64,000 nt of DNA from Caryophanales bacterium. GTDB taxonomy: Bacteria; Bacillota; Bacilli; Bacillales; Amphibacillaceae. Made by a program: the position numbers and the translations under genes. The notes beneath the pieces were generated by a model. The model was not told where the DNA came from. It did no database searches and saw only the letters and a program-made list of their open reading frames with translations. Shown one piece after another: positions 62,115 to 64,000 of this stretch (positions are counted from its first letter, which is position 1; each line of letters begins with the position of its first letter). Location: the NCBI GenBank assembly GCA_026168805.1, contig JAPFDS010000056.1, positions 62,001 through 126,000 of the forward strand, in the 5' to 3' direction.

Positions 62115-63689
62115 TTATGGTTTTACGATGAAATTATGTGGCGTTCTAGCTTCAACGGTAGGAAAACGTTCAAAATAAGCATGAATCAATTCCACTGTAT
62201 CTTGTTGAATTTCTTTTATAATTGGTTTTCCTGGGAACATATCAAATTCTCCACCACCACTGGCGCGATAATTATTGAGCACAACTTCAAAAGTATCTTC
62301 ATCTTGGATAGGTGCACCGTTATATGTTAACGTTTCTAAACGTTCACCGAAAGGCTTTGATACTCGTATCGTATAGTCAATCCCTTCCCACATATCATAG
62401 TTATAATGTTGTGGTTTCGGCTCAATATACTCGGGATTTACAGTAATATTCCCTTCGTCATCTAAAATAAAATAACATGCACTTTGTTCAATCGCTTCCC
62501 GGATATCTTTTCCAGATAATTCAAGAACGGCCAACGTATTAGGATACATGTAATTGGACACTACATCACGCATCGTTACGACAGAATCAAATCCTGTTGA
62601 TTCGTTATTTAATAATGAAGTCACTGAAATTGGGGCTCCACTTGCTTCCATTTGCACGTGCTGAATAAATGAAATAAAAGGATGCGCTTTTTTTCGCACA
62701 TCAAGTGGATTGTCAATGGTCATATCCCCCTTAATATGCCCTAAAGGTTGATCAAGCCATTCCTGTGTAGATTCCTCTAATGGTTGTATATAAGATACAA
62801 TATCTTCTCTTGGTGAAACATCATTTAATGAACATAATTCAGTCGTAACCGATGTTTTCCTCCAAGAGTTATGTTCTTTCTCCAGATCAATCGTTACCTT
62901 ACCATATCTTTCGCCGTTTTTGCCTGGTTGAAGTACGGGTACACCATGTACTTCACCTGTGATCTTTCGATGTTGGTGGCCAGTTAATAACACGTCAATT
63001 CCTTCGATTGTTTCGCACATGGCGTATCCTTGATTTTCGGATGATTTTCTTTCCGTTTGCTCACCGGTTTCAAGGTCTCTTTCAAAACCGCCATGATAAG
63101 AAGCAATCACAAGATTTGGTTGTTCATGTTCACGAACAAAATCAACCCATGTTTGTAAAGCATCTCGAGCATTAGAAAATGCAATTCCTTTAATATGCTC
63201 AGGAGATTCCCAGTTAGGAATATAATCTGTAGTGACACCGATAATAGCTACTTTTATGCCATTTTCCAGATGTTTAATCTTATAAGGAGTACCGAAAAAC
63301 GGTTCTTTCGTTTCTTCGTTTAATGTATTCGCACTTAACCATGGGAAATTAGACTCTTGAACAGCTTTTGTTAGCACATCTTTCCCATAGTTGAATTCAT
63401 GATTTCCAATAACGGAGGCATCAATGTTTATTTTGTTCATGGTTTCAATCATTGGATGTTTTTCATTTGCATGTTCTTTCATATAATGCGTAATGAGTGG
63501 TGTACCTTGAATGAGATCACCATTATCAAGGACAATTACATTCTTATTTTTTGCTCTCGTTTGTTCTACAATTGTGGCATAAGCGGCAAGACCTACAGGA
63601 GTATATTCATTTGTTCCATAATGAATAGGTAAAACACTTCCATGAATATCACTAGTAAATAAAATCGTAATTGAAGTCTTCTCAGTCAA
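62115..63689 (-). CDS. Cytosolic bifunctional metallophosphatase / 5'-nucleotidase family
   Basis: Metallophosphoesterase plus 5'-nucleotidase C domain, without signal peptide, resembling the YunD group. Catalytic motifs: FTSDIHGSV, DNGDLIQG, GNHEFNYG, ASYHGGFE and TGHQHR. The C domain reads LNNESTGFDSVVTMRDV and ALVVLNNYRASGGGEFDMF-type (VVLNNYRASGGGEF). TTG 63689 is favoured because AAAGGAAG lies seven bases upstream; an ATG at 63707 would cover that site. It is codirectional with the phosphonate permease, separated from it by a terminator. Confidence 0.87.
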   Translation of the reverse strand: MTEKTSITILFTSDIHGSVLPIHYGTNEYTPVGLAAYATIVEQTRAKNKNVIVLDNGDLIQGTPLITHYMKEHANEKHPMIETMNKINIDASVIGNHEFNYGKDVLTKAVQESNFPWLSANTLNEETKEPFFGTPYKIKHLENGIKVAIIGVTTDYIPNWESPEHIKGIAFSNARDALQTWVDFVREHEQPNLVIASYHGGFERDLETGEQTERKSSENQGYAMCETIEGIDVLLTGHQHRKITGEVHGVPVLQPGKNGERYGKVTIDLEKEHNSWRKTSVTTELCSLNDVSPREDIVSYIQPLEESTQEWLDQPLGHIKGDMTIDNPLDVRKKAHPFISFIQHVQMEASGAPISVTSLLNNESTGFDSVVTMRDVVSNYMYPNTLAVLELSGKDIREAIEQSACYFILDDEGNITVNPEYIEPKPQHYNYDMWEGIDYTIRVSKPFGERLETLTYNGAPIQDEDTFEVVLNNYRASGGGEFDMFPGKPIIKEIQQDTVELIHAYFERFPTVEARTPHNFIVKP

Positions 63690-63708
63690 AATAATTCTTC
63701 CTTTCATA

Positions 63709-63751
63709 TGTAAAATAAAAGTGTCTTACATGTATACACGTGTAAGACACT
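63709..63751 (-). terminator. Terminator of the phosphonate transporter operon
   Basis: AGTGTCTTACA (63720-63730) pairs perfectly with TGTAAGACACT (63741-63751); TTTTATTTTACA follows on the minus strand. Confidence 0.85.
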
Positions 63752-63772
63752 TCTGTGCTTTTAATAAAGTCT

Positions 63773-64000
63773 TTATACGAGTTTGCGACGAATACGAGAA
63801 GAGATCATATCGATGATTGTAACAACAACAATGATGGCTAATAAAATAAGTCCCATTTCGTTCCAATTACGGTTCATGGAAGCGAATATAATCATTGTAC
63901 CAATACCACCCGCACCAACGATTCCAAGAACAGATGATGCACGGATATCAATCTCAAATCGATAAATCGCATACGATAAGAATTCTGGGATTACTTGAGG
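63773..64000 (-). CDS. phnE: Phosphonate-type ABC transporter permease (PhnE family), 3' end only
   Basis: The last 75 codons of a permease that continues beyond the window. PQVIPEFLSYAIYRFEIDIR-ASSVLGIVGAGGIGTMI is the hallmark of PhnE/PtxC permeases, followed by a final span (LILLAIIVVVTIIDMIS) and a basic end (RRKLV). TAA is at 63775-63773. The rest of the operon (ATPase and binding protein) should lie to the right. With the two nucleotidase genes it points to phosphate acquisition. Confidence 0.9.
   Translation of the reverse strand, partial: PQVIPEFLSYAIYRFEIDIRASSVLGIVGAGGIGTMIIFASMNRNWNEMGLILLAIIVVVTIIDMISSRIRRKLV

Noticed and set aside
1-64000. CRISPR arrays, tRNA or rRNA genes, prophage
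   Set aside because: No regularly spaced direct repeats, no cloverleaf or rRNA sequence, and no phage structural genes were seen.

Overview
The window looks like chromosomal DNA of a low-GC Gram-positive bacterium, most likely a moderately halophilic or alkaliphilic member of the Bacillaceae (Oceanobacillus, Virgibacillus, Pontibacillus or Halobacillus-like). This is inferred from strong AGGAGG-type ribosome binding sites, strongly acidic proteins, Firmicute-specific families (YitT, YtaF, CvfB, YwbE, CheV, TcaA-like, cydABCD in one operon), an LPXTG surface protein, and a GC-rich intergenic repeat of a type I recall from Bacillaceae. No rRNA, tRNA, CRISPR array or prophage was seen.

Layout. 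1-5.7 kb: the 3' part of a CoA-transferase gene with a frameshift inside a large palindrome, a YitT membrane protein, an asparaginase, an M19 dipeptidase, a beta-lactamase-fold serine hydrolase and a zinc-finger protein of unknown role. 5.9-7.0 kb: a lipoprotein. 7.0-14.8 kb: an accessory island with a complete type I restriction-modification operon (hsdR-hsdM-hsdS), the wreck of an IS3-type orfA, and a large unrecognised protein carrying an Rx4H HEPN-like motif and two C-terminal zinc ribbons. This last gene is the best candidate here for an undescribed defence effector. 14.8-18.3 kb: a class III aminotransferase with an RpiR-type regulator, and a membrane-anchored alpha/beta hydrolase.

18.5-29.5 kb: a complete oligopeptide ABC importer followed without a gap by a gamma-glutamyltransferase-family enzyme and an M14 carboxypeptidase. 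Neither enzyme has a signal peptide, so this looks like uptake and intracellular breakdown of gamma-glutamyl or similar peptides. thyA, folA and a class-I-amidotransferase-type gamma-glutamyl hydrolase follow. 29.6-36.1 kb: a small membrane protein, the GC-rich repeat, and cydABCD for cytochrome bd oxidase. 36.4-41.7 kb: a branched-chain aminotransferase, a manganese-type ABC importer with a strong promoter and a candidate MntR operator, and a cation diffusion facilitator. 41.9-45.3 kb: a second, unrelated asparaginase, YwbE, a dicarboxylate/amino-acid symporter and a small membrane protein.

45.4-50.5 kb: a response regulator, histidine kinase, ABC ATPase and large FtsX-type permease, with three TCACTT boxes spaced exactly 11 bp in front of the ABC genes. 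50.6-54.7 kb: an acyl-CoA thioesterase, an acyl-CoA synthetase, CvfB, and YtaF. Between ytaF and cvfB lies an unannotated stretch with its own promoter, several hairpins and an intrinsic terminator, which I read as a candidate small RNA or leader RNA. 55-64 kb: a 7Fe-type ferredoxin, a YlmA-like ATPase, a TcaA-like protein, CheV, a sortase-anchored 5'-nucleotidase, a small conserved-looking gene, a second metallophosphatase and the 3' end of a phosphonate-type ABC permease. The last group suggests phosphate or nucleotide scavenging.

All assignments come from reading the sequence and from family knowledge. No database search was run.
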